From Limnephilus marmoratus (taxonomy: Eukaryota; Arthropoda; Insecta; Trichoptera; Limnephilidae), in NCBI GenBank assembly GCA_917880885.1, contig OU862928.1, forward strand, positions 8,575,721-8,639,720: a DNA stretch of 64,000 nucleotides, in the 5' to 3' direction. Within the stretch, counting starts at the first letter, position 1. The number at the start of each line of letters is the position of its first letter. Of this stretch, positions 63,941-64,000 are shown in pieces. Made by a program: the position numbers and the translations under genes. A model generated the notes under the pieces. It saw only the letters and a list, made by a program, of their open reading frames with translations, was not told the origin of the DNA and did not search any database.

Positions 63941-64000
63941 TTATTAATTTTTGCATTTCAAAATTTTAATTTCCATTTTTATTTCTATTTTTCTATAAAA

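Overview
The window looks like arthropod, most likely insect, nuclear DNA. It is AT-rich and has no dense gene layout. It holds Jockey/CR1-like and RTE-like LINEs, a Gypsy LTR retrotransposon, mariner and pogo-type DNA transposon pieces, tRNA-derived SINEs, ACCT/TAGGT microsatellite tracts and a MADF fragment. I cannot name the species from sequence alone. Only one probable host-type gene is seen: the left edge (1-1628, minus strand) is a large open exon of a zinc-finger protein of unknown function, entered through a visible splice acceptor. Nearly everything else is mobile or repetitive DNA, often nested.

Layout. 1-1.6 kb: zinc-finger gene exon with an in-frame 156-bp coding repeat. 1.9-3.4 kb: inverted repeats and a SINE split by a LINE 3' end. 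3.6-11.2 kb: MITEs, a MADF-domain fragment cut by a foldback element, SINE pieces and a 0.9-kb foldback. 12.2-14.7 kb: head-to-tail truncated copies of one interspersed family (here 'family A') and of the SINE tail. 14.74-18.14 kb: about 30 monomers of a 112-bp satellite that appears to derive from the tRNA-like head of the SINE. 18.6-30 kb: minisatellites and decayed LINEs. 30.1-34.3 kb: a palindromic element with tRNA-like sequences, mariner, RTE, pogo-like and Crypton-like remnants. 35.5-41.1 kb: a young Gypsy element (35575-40554, minus strand) inside a 27-bp minisatellite. 41.1-48.9 kb: a hairpin MITE, SINE, nested LINEs, a solo-LTR-like segment packed with heat-shock elements, a mariner 5' end and a LINE RT. 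48.9-52 kb: mostly nothing recognisable. 52-64 kb: SINEs, family A copies, a second palindromic tRNA-like element, a 2.2-kb LINE nested in a SINE, and a LINE RT at the right edge.

How the parts work together. The autonomous elements (LINEs with RT, Gypsy gag-pol) are the plausible source of enzyme activity. The SINE ('SINE B') and the palindromic tRNA-like element have Pol III box-like sequences, and some copies show A-tails or 15-bp target duplications, as expected if LINE machinery moved them. Satellite and minisatellite arrays then grew by local duplication. The strongest candidates for something undescribed are the SINE-head-derived satellite, the palindromic tRNA-like element with long target duplications, the Gypsy gag-pol frame broken only by a TGA at a zinc-knuckle cysteine, and the segment rich in heat-shock elements.

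All similarity statements are by eye and from memory of the families. No alignment or database search was run.
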